NCBI GenBank assembly: GCA_011774835.1
Contig: JAACAK010000049.1
Coordinates: 159,365 to 198,746, forward strand
Direction: 5' to 3'
DNA from: Candidatus Kutchimonas denitrificans
GTDB lineage: Bacteria; Gemmatimonadota; Gemmatimonadetes; Palauibacterales; KS3-K002
Length of the DNA stretch: 39,382 nucleotides
Part shown: in pieces, positions 1 through 7,707 of the stretch
How positions within the stretch are numbered: the first letter of the stretch is position 1
Layout of the letters: each line of letters starts with the position of its first letter
Translations under genes and position numbers: made by a program
Notes under the pieces: generated by a model
Told to the model about the DNA's origin: nothing
Databases searched by the model: none
The model's input: only the letters and a program-made list of their open reading frames with translations

Positions 1-620
1 GTCCAGCGGGCCCCGCCCAGTGCGCCGCCGGAACCGAGCGACGCCGCCCGGTAACTGCCCGCCTTCGCCTCGTAGAACTCGGCCCCCACGTGGAGAGCCA
101 AGCTCACGAACCGGTGCCCCAGCTCGATGGACCCGCCATACAGCCACAGGTCTGTCAGCACGCCGAGGGCGTCCGAGCGACCGAGGCCTCCGGCGCCGCG
201 GAGCGAGAGCTCCGTACCCCCGCGGTAGAACCGCAGCTCCGGCTCGACGCGGCCGACAGCCGCCCGATACGGGGTCGGGTCTCCCAGGGCGAAGGCCGAG
301 CCTGTCGCTGTCAAACCGGCGTCGAACCCGCGTGTGAGCGGCGCGCGAATCCGGGTCCCGAGCGACCCGGACACCCAGCTGGCGCCATCGGGATCGGGGG
401 TCCAGGCGCCGTAGGCGGAGGCGAAGATCGCGCCCGCATGGAGGCGACCGCCGAGCAGAACAGAAGACGTCGCCTCGGCTTCCACATCCGCCGGGGGCCG
501 AGCGTGGGAGACTCCCAGGTCCAGATTGGCGGAGACGGCCTGTGCTGGCATATCCCGCGATACCCCTGCGGTGAGCACCAGCGCGCATGCGGCCGCAACG
601 CGGACCCGTCCGCATCTCAT
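1..620 (-). CDS. Probable outer-membrane beta-barrel protein, 3' end beyond the window
   Basis: An uninterrupted frame starts at ATG 620-618 and runs off the left edge (206 residues visible). It starts 3 nt after the stop of the CBM48 membrane protein, so it is the third gene of the sigma-factor operon. The N-terminus is a signal peptide: basic start (MRCGRVRV), hydrophobic core (AAACALVLTAGV) and a plausible cleavage site after MPAQA. The rest alternates short polar and hydrophobic stretches rich in Gly, Ala, Tyr and Leu (for example LHAGAIFASAYGAW, ELRFYRGGTELSLRG, VSLALHVGAEFYEA), as expected of antiparallel strands of an outer-membrane barrel. No family could be named and the C-terminal strand cannot be seen. 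It may be the regulated surface target of the ECF pair. The barrel call is inference from composition. Confidence 0.6.
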   Translation of the reverse strand, partial: MRCGRVRVAAACALVLTAGVSRDMPAQAVSANLDLGVSHARPPADVEAEATSSVLLGGRLHAGAIFASAYGAWTPDPDGASWVSGSLGTRIRAPLTRGFDAGLTATGSAFALGDPTPYRAAVGRVEPELRFYRGGTELSLRGAGGLGRSDALGVLTDLWLYGGSIELGHRFVSLALHVGAEFYEAKAGSYRAASLGSGGALGGARW

Positions 621-623
621 CCG

Positions 624-1256
624 TCAGGAACCCTGTCTCAATCTCCCGCCGCCGCCGGGCGGCGCCACCACCAGCACGGCGTTCCGCTGCCCGAACCCGT
701 CGTCCACGTATCGCTCGGCCTGCGGATCGGTCACCCAGCGCGCATCGTCCACCACGAACATGTACTGGTGCACGCCCGGCGCGACCGCGAACCGGCCGGC
801 CCACACCCCGTCCCCGTCCACATCCTGGAGCAGGAGCCTCGGTGACCAGCCGGTGAAGTCCCCGGCCACCGCGACGGTTCGGGCGGAGGGCGCCTCCAGG
901 ATGAACTGCACATGCACCGTGGTCGTGCCCTCCGACGCCGGCTCTGGCGCCTCGGCCCACGGGCGGATGAGGACCAGGGCCAGCACCGCGGCGGCGGCCA
1001 GACCCGCCAGCGGCGAGATCGCGACCGGACGCGGACGCACGGCCCAGCCCAGGGCCCGCCGCCACACTGGCGCCCGGCGAGCCGCCGCCAGCGACCGAAG
1101 GATGCGGGGCTCGAGCCCCACCGGGCCAGCCGCCGGCCCGAGCTCGGCGGCATCTGTCAGCAACCGCTCCCAGCGCCGCGCCTCCGGGCGAAGCTCCGCC
1201 GGCAGCTCGTCGAACGCGAGCTCGCCGTCCAGATAGGCATGTAATTCGGGTCTCAT
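624..1256 (-). CDS. Anti-sigma-like membrane protein with AMPK/CBM48 glycogen-binding-like domain
   Basis: A 210-residue protein. Residues 1-75 form a short cytosolic region that begins like an anti-sigma factor (HAYLDGEL) but lacks the zinc-binding HxxxCxxC. One transmembrane helix follows at about 78-99 (hydrophobic Ala/Leu/Val run ending LIRPW). Residues ~114-198 match the early-set/CBM48 domain of AMP-activated kinase beta subunits: VHVQFILEAP, VAVAGDFTGWSP, GVWAGRFAVAPGVHQYMFVVD, then WVTDP. The start overlaps the sigma-factor stop by 4 nt (ATGA, 1253-1256), implying translational coupling, and a probable barrel protein follows 3 nt downstream. Inferred role: membrane-bound antagonist or sensor for the adjacent ECF factor, with the CBM-like domain outside the cytoplasm, perhaps binding a glycan. 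Family recognition is firm; the ligand and anti-sigma activity are not shown. Confidence 0.8.
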   Translation of the reverse strand: MRPELHAYLDGELAFDELPAELRPEARRWERLLTDAAELGPAAGPVGLEPRILRSLAAARRAPVWRRALGWAVRPRPVAISPLAGLAAAAVLALVLIRPWAEAPEPASEGTTTVHVQFILEAPSARTVAVAGDFTGWSPRLLLQDVDGDGVWAGRFAVAPGVHQYMFVVDDARWVTDPQAERYVDDGFGQRNAVLVVAPPGGGGRLRQGS

Positions 1257-1813
1257 CGATACTCCTCCAGCAGCGTCTGCAGCTCCTCGCGGGCCCGGTG
1301 GACCCTCATCTTCAGCGCGGAGATCGATTCGTTGAGTCGCGCCGCGATCTCCGGATACGAGAGCCCTGCCAGGTGCTTGAGCACGAAGGCCTCCCGCTGC
1401 TCAGCAGTCAGCCGATCGAGCGCGATGCGGATTCGGTCCCTGACTTGAGCCCGCTCAGCCGCCTCCTCCGGGTCGCCCTCTTCGGCCGGCAGCCGCCTCG
1501 TATCGTCGAGCCGAAGGTTCTTGCGCCGGCGGCTCTTCAGATGGTCCTTGCATTGGTTGGACGCGATCCTGAACAGCCAGGCGCCGACCCGCTCCGGGTT
1601 TCGGCAACGCGCCAGGCTCCGAAAAGCTTTGACGAAGGCTGCCTGGATGATGTCCGCCGCCACATCGGGCTGTCCGGTCATCCGCTCCGCGTGGCGGTAG
1701 AGCTGGTCTTGATATCGATGGACCAGCTCCTTGAAGGCATCCGCCTCGCCGTTCAGCACGGCGCGAACGATTGCCGCGTCACTGAGCTCCGTCACTCTCC
1801 AGCCCCCCACCAC
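1253..1813 (-). CDS. RNA polymerase sigma factor, ECF (sigma-70 family)
   Basis: A 186-residue ECF sigma factor. Region 2 lies at about residues 21-88 (FKELVHRYQDQLYRHAERM, DIIQAAFVKAFRSL, then AWLFRIASNQCKDHLKSRRR). After an acidic linker, region 4 lies at about 130-182 (RIALDRLTAEQREAFVLKH, LSYPEIAARLNESISALKMR, VHRAREEL), a helix-turn-helix for -35 recognition. There is no in-frame ATG near the N-terminus. GTG codons at 1813 and 1795 are both possible; the second is preceded by a G-rich run and may be the true start. It directs RNA polymerase to a specific regulon and is coupled to the CBM48 membrane protein by a 4-nt overlap, the usual sigma/anti-sigma layout. A consensus -10 hexamer lies about 40 nt upstream. 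Confidence 0.93.
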   Translation of the reverse strand: MVGGWRVTELSDAAIVRAVLNGEADAFKELVHRYQDQLYRHAERMTGQPDVAADIIQAAFVKAFRSLARCRNPERVGAWLFRIASNQCKDHLKSRRRKNLRLDDTRRLPAEEGDPEEAAERAQVRDRIRIALDRLTAEQREAFVLKHLAGLSYPEIAARLNESISALKMRVHRAREELQTLLEEYR

Positions 1814-1853
1814 AAGACGATCCGGTGATCCCTTCGGTCACAGACACCTCGTC

Positions 1854-1859
1854 ATTATA
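1854..1859 (-). promoter_or_regulatory. Candidate -10 hexamer upstream of the ECF sigma operon
   Basis: The minus strand reads TATAAT here, a perfect housekeeping -10 hexamer, 40 nt before GTG 1813. It sits in a short AT-rich patch of an otherwise GC-rich region. No good -35 hexamer is visible at the expected spacing, which falls inside the neighbouring terminator stem. It is therefore only a candidate and could equally be part of the T-rich tail of that terminator. Confidence 0.35.
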
Positions 1860-1868
1860 AACTGAAGA

Positions 1869-1901
1869 CGCCGGGGTCGCTTTCCGCGCGCGACCCCGGC
1901 G
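1869..1901 (-). terminator. Hairpin terminator of the DUF4382 lipoprotein gene
   Basis: A perfect 12-bp inverted repeat (1869-1880 pairs with 1890-1901, arm CGCCGGGGTCGC) with a 9-nt loop lies 19 nt beyond the stop of the minus-strand lipoprotein gene. On the minus strand it is followed by a T-rich stretch (TCTTCAGTTTAT). It separates the lipoprotein gene from the sigma-factor operon downstream on the same strand. Confidence 0.7.
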
Positions 1902-1919
1902 CCCCAGAGGGTACGTCGG

Positions 1920-2855
1920 CTAGCTGCCGCTGGGCGTGCAGCTGGCGTCGACGAGCGTGTAGTCCGCCTCCGCCACTCCACCAGAGGTGACGCTGACCGA
2001 AGCCGGATGCGTCGCGTCGAAGCTCAGCACGTCGCCGTTGTCGAAGCTGACCTGTGACTCGAAGCTCAGGCTGTAGTCGCCCGGCTCCACGAACGCGATC
2101 CTGTACGAGCCGTCGTCGGCGACATCGCCCGACCTCTGGATCTCATCCAGGATCGCCATCGGGAGGAAATCGCTCAACGCCGTCGCTCCACCGCCACAGG
2201 CGGGAAGCGTCACGTCCTGCCCCAGCGAGACCGTCCCCTGTATGGTCCCGGTCGTCTGGAAGTCGGAACCGTTGATCAGCGGGTCCATCACCCACGCGCC
2301 TGACAGGCCGGCGTCCAGCCCGTAGCTCTGGCTCACGTCGAAATCGAGCACCAGGATCTTCGACTCCGACTCCAGCGTGACCGCGCCGCCCGGCAGGTTC
2401 ACTTTGATGCCGGTCTCCGTGCAGCTCGGGCACTCGAGCAAACCGTCCGACGGCCGGCCGTCCGGGTGACTGGAGCCCGGCTTCGTGTAGACGTTGCCGC
2501 CCGCCACCAGCACCGCGTCGCCGATGACGATGTTCAGCTGCGCGTAGACGCCCGGCGGCACCGCCACATCTTTCACGAGATCCATCGTGATGCCGGAAAG
2601 CTGGGCCAGATCGATCAGCCCGGTGGACTCTTCCAGCAGCCACACCCGCTCACCGGCGACGAACGTGCCCTGCAGGTAGATTCCGGTGATCTCCACCCAC
2701 GCCTCCTCGATGTCGGCGCCCGGCGCGTCGGTGAGCAAGAGCGAGAGCGTCCCCTCACCGCCCGGAGCCGTACCGTCGTCACATGCCGCGAGCGCCAGCG
2801 AGAACGCCAACAACACGGTCAGCACGCCAAACGATCGTCGCATCTGTCCGAACAT
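1920..2855 (-). CDS. DUF4382 domain lipoprotein
   Basis: A 311-residue predicted lipoprotein. The N-terminus has a short basic stretch, a hydrophobic core and a lipobox ending LALAAC, so Cys25 should be lipidated. It is followed by a DUF4382 domain at about residues 35-200, recognised from LSLLLTDAPGADIEEAWVEI near the start and the IDLAQLSG and PPGVYAQLNIVI segments. The C-terminal ~100 residues (GTIQGTVSLG, DGSYRIAFVEPGDYSLSF) look like a carboxypeptidase-regulatory or prealbumin-like beta-sandwich. ATG 2855 is preferred over GTG 2858 because a full AGGAGG (2864-2869) lies 8 nt upstream of it. It is probably monocistronic, ending at a strong hairpin. The function of DUF4382 is unknown; a cell-envelope role is inferred. 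Confidence 0.85.
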   Translation of the reverse strand: MFGQMRRSFGVLTVLLAFSLALAACDDGTAPGGEGTLSLLLTDAPGADIEEAWVEITGIYLQGTFVAGERVWLLEESTGLIDLAQLSGITMDLVKDVAVPPGVYAQLNIVIGDAVLVAGGNVYTKPGSSHPDGRPSDGLLECPSCTETGIKVNLPGGAVTLESESKILVLDFDVSQSYGLDAGLSGAWVMDPLINGSDFQTTGTIQGTVSLGQDVTLPACGGGATALSDFLPMAILDEIQRSGDVADDGSYRIAFVEPGDYSLSFESQVSFDNGDVLSFDATHPASVSVTSGGVAEADYTLVDASCTPSGS

Positions 2856-3095
2856 CACAACAACCTCCTGATTTATCTGAATTTTCGCACTCGCCTGCCG
2901 GCGTGTGCGCGCTCGGAACGAGGGAGAACGGGAGGGGATTCGTCAGCCGGTCAACCTTAAAGACGACACCGGGCCACAAAGGGTCACATCGAATTTGGTC
3001 TCGCGCGCCGCGCGTCGCCCCCGGCTTCACACTTCCACCGATCTCCCGGCCACCCTAGATTGGAACCCCCGTGCGTGGCCCGAGGATCGGGAGTG

Positions 3096-4784
3096 ATGAC
3101 GACGACCCGCGAAACTCCGGAAGCCCGACCGTCAGGCGTCGATGCCACGCGCCCGACGGGTGACCTTCGCTCGGCCGCCGCCGGCCCGCTCGCCCGTCGG
3201 CTGTCGCCGAAGTACATGGAGCAGCACTCGCTTCTGCCACTCGAGCTGCAAAACGGCACGCTGCTCGTGGCCGCCGGGAGCCCGCTCGACCCCGCCACAA
3301 TCGACGAGCTGAGCTGGACCTACGAGGCCCGTGTGAAGCTGGTCGACGCGCCCGCCGCCGAAATTCATGCCGCGATCATGTCGGTCGCCGGATCGACGGG
3401 CGGTGGCCTGCCGGCCGATCTGCAGGGCGCCGACGTTCAGGTCGTGACGGAAGAGGAGGAGGCGTTCGATGACGTGCGGGCGCTCGCCACGCAGGCGCCG
3501 GTCATCAAACTGGTCAACGTGATGATCCTGGAGGCGCTGAAATCGCGAGCCAGCGATCTGCACCTCGAGTCGACGCCCGAGGGCCTGCGCGTTCGGCACC
3601 GCATCGACGGTGTGCTGCACGACGTCTCGCGACCGCCGAAGGCTTACCAGTCGGCGGCCATCAGCCGCATCAAGATCATGGCGAACCTGAACATCGCCGA
3701 GCGGCGGCTGCCGCAGGACGGGTTCCCCGGCGGCGGCCCGACGGCGCTGGCCGAGTTCTTCGGCGACCACATGGTGGTCAACGGCAAGATCTGGCCCAAG
3801 GAGAACGTCGAGCCGCGCAACTACCGGATGCGGCTGCTGAACGGCACCGACAGCCGCTTCATGGTGATTCAGTTCGTGGCTGTGAACGCCGGCGACACCG
3901 ATTTCACCAACGCGGGCGCTCCGATCCCGTTCTGGGTCATCGGGAGCGACCAGGGTCTCGGGACGCCGGCCCAGACAGACACGCTGGTGTTCGAGCCCGG
4001 TGGGCGCTACGACATCGTCTTCGATTTCTCCGACCCAGCACTGGAGGGGAAACGCGTCATCATGAAGAACATCGGCGGCGACGAGCCGTTCGGCGGCGAC
4101 ATCCCGGGACCGCAGGCCTTCGGCGAGACCGACCGCGTCATGGCCTTCGACGTGGTCGTACCGAGGTCCGGTATACCCGACAGATTCGATCCAATTAGTC
4201 TGCCCGGGTACGACGGTGTAGCGAACGGTGCCACGACACGCAGGGTGGCGCTGTTCGAGGGCACGGATGAGTTCGGGCGTCTGCAGCCGCTGCTGGGCAC
4301 GGTGAAGGACGGCAACCTCAACACCAGCAACGTCGCCACGGCCTACACCTGGTTCCAGCCAACAACCGAGACGCCCGCCCTGGACAGCACGGAGATTTGG
4401 GAGATTTACAACTTCACCGCAGATGCTCACCCGATCCATCTGCACCTGGTGAACTTCCAGATCCTGGATCGCAAGGACTTCGAGTACGATATCACCGGTA
4501 CCCAGACCACCACGCAACACAACGGGACGACCGGTGAGGCGCCGGAGATCTCCAACATCCGAAACTTGACGCCAACATCGGTCGGCTCGGAGTACTTCGA
4601 GGACGCCCCGAAGGACATGGTAACGTCGCTGCCCGGAGATCCCGAGGGCACTCCGCCCACCGGCCAGATGGTGAGGATCAAGGCTCACTTCGACAAGCCC
4701 GGGCGCTACGTCTGGCACTGCCACATCCTCTCCCACGAGGACCACGAGATGATGCGCGTGCTGCAGGTGGGTGGCGACGATTAG
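3096..4784 (+). CDS. Chimeric open frame: PilB/GspE N-terminus joined to multicopper oxidase C-terminus
   Basis: A 562-residue frame made of two unrelated halves. Residues 1-209 are the start of a type IV pilus/type II secretion ATPase. They include the N-terminal domain (LARRLSPKYMEQHSLLPLE, GTLLVAAGSPLD) and the first part of the ATPase core (VIKLVNVMILEALKSRASDLHLE, LRVRHRIDGVLHDV, IKIMANLNIAERRLPQDG). The text switches at about 3715-3730, before any Walker A, Asp-box or Walker B. From residue 210 it is a bilirubin-oxidase/CotA-like multicopper oxidase: DHMVVNGKIWP, YRMRLLNGTDSRF, HPIHLHLVNFQ and the C-terminal WHCHILSHEDHEMM. The N-terminal cupredoxin part with the first two HxH copper motifs is absent. 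Neither half can be catalytic as known. Genomic deletion or assembly chimera are the likely explanations. ATG 3096 is preferred over TTG 3060. A terminator follows. Confidence 0.85.
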   Translation: MTTTRETPEARPSGVDATRPTGDLRSAAAGPLARRLSPKYMEQHSLLPLELQNGTLLVAAGSPLDPATIDELSWTYEARVKLVDAPAAEIHAAIMSVAGSTGGGLPADLQGADVQVVTEEEEAFDDVRALATQAPVIKLVNVMILEALKSRASDLHLESTPEGLRVRHRIDGVLHDVSRPPKAYQSAAISRIKIMANLNIAERRLPQDGFPGGGPTALAEFFGDHMVVNGKIWPKENVEPRNYRMRLLNGTDSRFMVIQFVAVNAGDTDFTNAGAPIPFWVIGSDQGLGTPAQTDTLVFEPGGRYDIVFDFSDPALEGKRVIMKNIGGDEPFGGDIPGPQAFGETDRVMAFDVVVPRSGIPDRFDPISLPGYDGVANGATTRRVALFEGTDEFGRLQPLLGTVKDGNLNTSNVATAYTWFQPTTETPALDSTEIWEIYNFTADAHPIHLHLVNFQILDRKDFEYDITGTQTTTQHNGTTGEAPEISNIRNLTPTSVGSEYFEDAPKDMVTSLPGDPEGTPPTGQMVRIKAHFDKPGRYVWHCHILSHEDHEMMRVLQVGGDD

Positions 4785-4818
4785 CAGCGCTCTGAATCAC
4801 TGTTCCCCAACTTCAACC

Positions 4819-4842
4819 AGAGGGTCGCTTCGGCGGCCCTCT
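4819..4842 (+). terminator. Hairpin terminator after the chimeric gene
   Basis: A 10-bp stem (4819-4828 with 4833-4842, one G-U pair) is capped by a UUCG tetraloop and followed by CTCTTTGT. It lies 34 nt after the stop codon of the plus-strand chimeric frame, in the gap facing the convergent lon gene. Confidence 0.75.
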
Positions 4843-4878
4843 CTCTTTGTGGACCGCAACGTGCTGGCGCAGGGGGAC

Positions 4879-4912
4879 AAAAAACGGCCGACCCACGCAA
4901 AACGGGCCGGCC
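4879..4912 (-). terminator. Rho-independent terminator of lon
   Basis: On the minus strand, 27 nt past the lon stop, a 9-bp GC-rich stem (4904-4912 with 4886-4894, one G-U pair) with a 9-nt loop is followed by G and six T (complement of the A run 4879-4884). This is a textbook intrinsic terminator. It is back to back with the plus-strand terminator at 4819-4842. Confidence 0.85.
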
Positions 4913-4939
4913 CAGTCCGTCGAACGGTCGAGCGCTCGT

Positions 4940-7447
4940 CTAGTTCACCGCGTCCGGCTGGCTGCCGCCGTCGGACGCTTCCTGCAGCAGCACCTCGGCG
5001 CCCGCCGGCGTCGGCGGCGACTCGTCGAACACCAGCTTGCCGTCCTTCAGGGTGACGCCCTCGAGGGCGACGGCCAGCACCTCGCTCAACGTTTCCACGG
5101 GGTGGAAGGTGAGCTGGCAGCGGGCCTCCTCGGGGATCTCCTCGATGTCGCGCTCGTTCTCCTTCGGCAGGATGATGTCGGTGATGCCGGCGCGGCAGGC
5201 GCCCAGCACCTTCTCCTTCAGTCCGCCGATGGGCAGGACGCGGCCGGTGAGCGTCAGCTCGCCGGTCATGGCGACGTCGTTCCGCGCCGGCCGGTCGGAC
5301 ATGGCGCTGACCAGCGCGGTGGCCATGGTGATGCCCGCCGACGGGCCGTCCTTGGGGACGGCGCCGGCCGGGACGTGGACGTGGACGTCGATGTCGCGGA
5401 GCCGCTCCTCGGCGATTCCCAGCTCGCGATGATGGGTCTGGGCGAAGGTCAGGCCCGCCCGGGCGCTCTCCTTCATCACGTCGCCCAGCTGGCCGGTGAG
5501 CACCAGGTTGCCCTTGCCGGGCATCGTGCTGGCCTCGACGAAGATGATGTCGCCGCCCACCTGCGTGTACGTCATGCCGGTGGCGACGCCGACCTGCGGC
5601 TCGGGCAGCTTCTTCTCCGGCCGTGCCTTCGGCTTGCCCAGCAGGTCGCGCAGGTTGTCGCGGTCGACCGCGATCTCGGTCGCACCGCCCTCGGCGATCT
5701 CGCGGGCGGCCTTGCGGGCCAGGCTGCCCAGCTCGCGCTCCAGCTGCCGCACGCCCGCCTCGCGGGTCCACTCGTTGATCACGCTGAGCAGCGCGTCGTC
5801 GGTCACCGTGAGCTGCTCCTCGCTCAGACCCGACTCGTCCCGCTGCCGCGGCAGCAGGTACCGCTTGGCGATCTCCAGCTTCTCCAGCTCGGTGTAGCCG
5901 GAGAAGTCGGTCCCCTCCATCCGGTCCATCAGCGGCGCGGGGATCTGGTGGCCGAAGTTGGCGGTGCAGACGAACAGCACCTCGGACAGGTCGAAGCCGA
6001 CGCCCAGGTAGTGGTCGGTGAAGCTGTTGTTCTGCGCCGGGTCGAGCACCTCCAGCAGCGCCGCCGACGGGTCGCCCTGGAACGAGGCGCCCAGCTTGTC
6101 CACCTCGTCGAGCAGGAAGACCGGGTTCTTGGTGCCGGCGCGCTTCATCCCCTGGATGATGCGGCCCGGCATGGCGCCCACGTAGGTGCGCCGGTGGCCG
6201 CGGATGTCCGCCTCGTCGCGGGCGCCGCCCAGCGAGACGCGGACGTACTCGCGGCCCAGCGCCCGGGCGATCGACTTGGCGACCGAGGTCTTGCCGGTCC
6301 CCGGCGGTCCGAGGAAGAGCAGGATCGGGCCGGCGGCCATCGCCTTGGCCTTCTCCTCGGCGCCCTCGGCCCGCTCGCGCCGCATCTTGCCGACGGCGAG
6401 GAACTCGAGGATCCGTTCCTTCACATCGTCGAGGCCGTAGTGGTCCTCGTCCAGGATGACCCGGGCCTTCTCGATGTCGAGCTGGTCCTCGGACCGCTCG
6501 TTCCACGGCAGGTCGGCGATCCACTCCAGGTACGTCCGGATGACCTGCGCCTCCGCCGACTCGCGGTTCACCCGCTCCAGCCGACGCAGCTCGCGATCGA
6601 CTTCCTCGCGGGCCTCACCGGGGAGCTCGAGCGTCTCGAGTCGCTCGCGCAGCTCCTCGATCTCGGCGTCGCTGTCCTCCTCGCCCAGCTCGCGACGGAT
6701 CGCCTTCAGCTGCTCGCGCAGGTAGATCTCGCGCTGCCGCTCGCCCAGCTCCTCCTGGACCCGGGTGCGGATGTGCTCCTGCGCCTCGAGCATGGCGATC
6801 TGCCGGTAGAGGTGCACGAGGATCCGCCGCAGCCGCAGCTCCACCGACGTTGTCTCGAGCAGCTCCTGCTTCTCGGAGGAGCCCAGCTCCATGTAATAGG
6901 CGACGTGGTCCGACAGGGCGCCCGGCTCTTCCACCGCGCGGATGAACCGCTCGATGATCTCCTCCGGCACGCCGCGGTGCCGGCCGAGCTCGGCGGCCTT
7001 CTCGCTGACCTCGCGGAAGAGGCCCTGGAACGCAGCGTCACTGACGTTGAGGGGGCCCTGGTCGGCCAGCGGGGTGACGATCGCCTCGAGGAAGACGTTC
7101 TCGCCGCCCTCGGCGTACTGGAGCGCGGTCGCCCGGCCCTCGCCCTCCAGCAGCAGCTGCAGGCCGCCGGGGAAGCGCTGGATCTGAGCGATCCGGCAGA
7201 TGACGCCGATGTTGTAGAGGATATCCGCGGTCGGCTCGTCCACGTTCTCGCGCTGCGCCACGGCGAAGATCCGCTTCGTCTCCTCGTCGGCGCTCAGCGC
7301 GTGCTCGATGGCGCGGAGCGTCTTGTCCCGACCGGCGACGATGGGCGCGGTCACGCCGGGGAAGACGACCGTCTCCCGCAGCGGCAGAACCGGCAATCTC
7401 AGCCGATCGGGCTTCGCCTCCTGGATTTCCTGTTCTTTATCCGTCAC
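4940..7447 (-). CDS. lon: ATP-dependent protease Lon (La), endopeptidase
   Basis: An 835-residue cytosolic AAA+ serine protease that unfolds and degrades damaged and short-lived proteins. The N-terminal LON substrate-binding domain (LPVLPLRETVVFPGVTAPI) spans about 17-215. A coiled-coil linker around 225-300 includes REIYLREQLKAIRREL. The AAA+ module has Walker A GPPGTGKTS (380-388) and Walker B VFLLDEVD (443-450). The C-terminal protease domain has catalytic Ser703 in PKDGPSAG and Lys744 in GGLKEK. Length and motif order are those of canonical bacterial Lon (LonA). ATG 7447 is preceded by a purine-rich GAGGAGA stretch. The gene stands alone between a terminator and a divergent epimerase gene. 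No CIRCE operator was seen in the 260-nt upstream gap. The C-terminal tail beyond ~815 is variable. Confidence 0.98.
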   Translation of the reverse strand: MTDKEQEIQEAKPDRLRLPVLPLRETVVFPGVTAPIVAGRDKTLRAIEHALSADEETKRIFAVAQRENVDEPTADILYNIGVICRIAQIQRFPGGLQLLLEGEGRATALQYAEGGENVFLEAIVTPLADQGPLNVSDAAFQGLFREVSEKAAELGRHRGVPEEIIERFIRAVEEPGALSDHVAYYMELGSSEKQELLETTSVELRLRRILVHLYRQIAMLEAQEHIRTRVQEELGERQREIYLREQLKAIRRELGEEDSDAEIEELRERLETLELPGEAREEVDRELRRLERVNRESAEAQVIRTYLEWIADLPWNERSEDQLDIEKARVILDEDHYGLDDVKERILEFLAVGKMRRERAEGAEEKAKAMAAGPILLFLGPPGTGKTSVAKSIARALGREYVRVSLGGARDEADIRGHRRTYVGAMPGRIIQGMKRAGTKNPVFLLDEVDKLGASFQGDPSAALLEVLDPAQNNSFTDHYLGVGFDLSEVLFVCTANFGHQIPAPLMDRMEGTDFSGYTELEKLEIAKRYLLPRQRDESGLSEEQLTVTDDALLSVINEWTREAGVRQLERELGSLARKAAREIAEGGATEIAVDRDNLRDLLGKPKARPEKKLPEPQVGVATGMTYTQVGGDIIFVEASTMPGKGNLVLTGQLGDVMKESARAGLTFAQTHHRELGIAEERLRDIDVHVHVPAGAVPKDGPSAGITMATALVSAMSDRPARNDVAMTGELTLTGRVLPIGGLKEKVLGACRAGITDIILPKENERDIEEIPEEARCQLTFHPVETLSEVLAVALEGVTLKDGKLVFDESPPTPAGAEVLLQEASDGGSQPDAVN

Positions 7448-7707
7448 GTATCTATCTCCTCTTCTCCTGAGAAACGCGGCCCCTGGAGCTTTTGCTCCCG
7501 CCCGCGCCGTTCAGTCGTACCTGAAATGTAACGGCATGACGCCGGTTGAAGTACAGGGTGCACCGACCGTGCCAAGAAATCGCGTCAGGTTGGCGCGAAA
7601 CGGGAGTCCGCACCCCGGCCGTTCCGGCGGCTCTGCCAAACAGGCAGGCACCGGGCCCGCCCGGGGTGTGTTCGCGGCCCAACCCGGGGGGTGGTAAGTT
7701 GTCCGCC

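Noticed and set aside
4847-7531. Very long open frame (894 codons) on the plus strand opposite lon
   Set aside because: It is the mirror of the lon reading frame in high-GC DNA. Its Leu/Val/Asp/Gln/His-rich translation has no domain, while the minus strand encodes a perfect Lon.
7448-7707. Heat-shock (CIRCE or sigma-32) control site for lon
   Set aside because: No TTAGCACTC-N9-GAGTGCTAA element and no convincing sigma-32 hexamers in the divergent gap.
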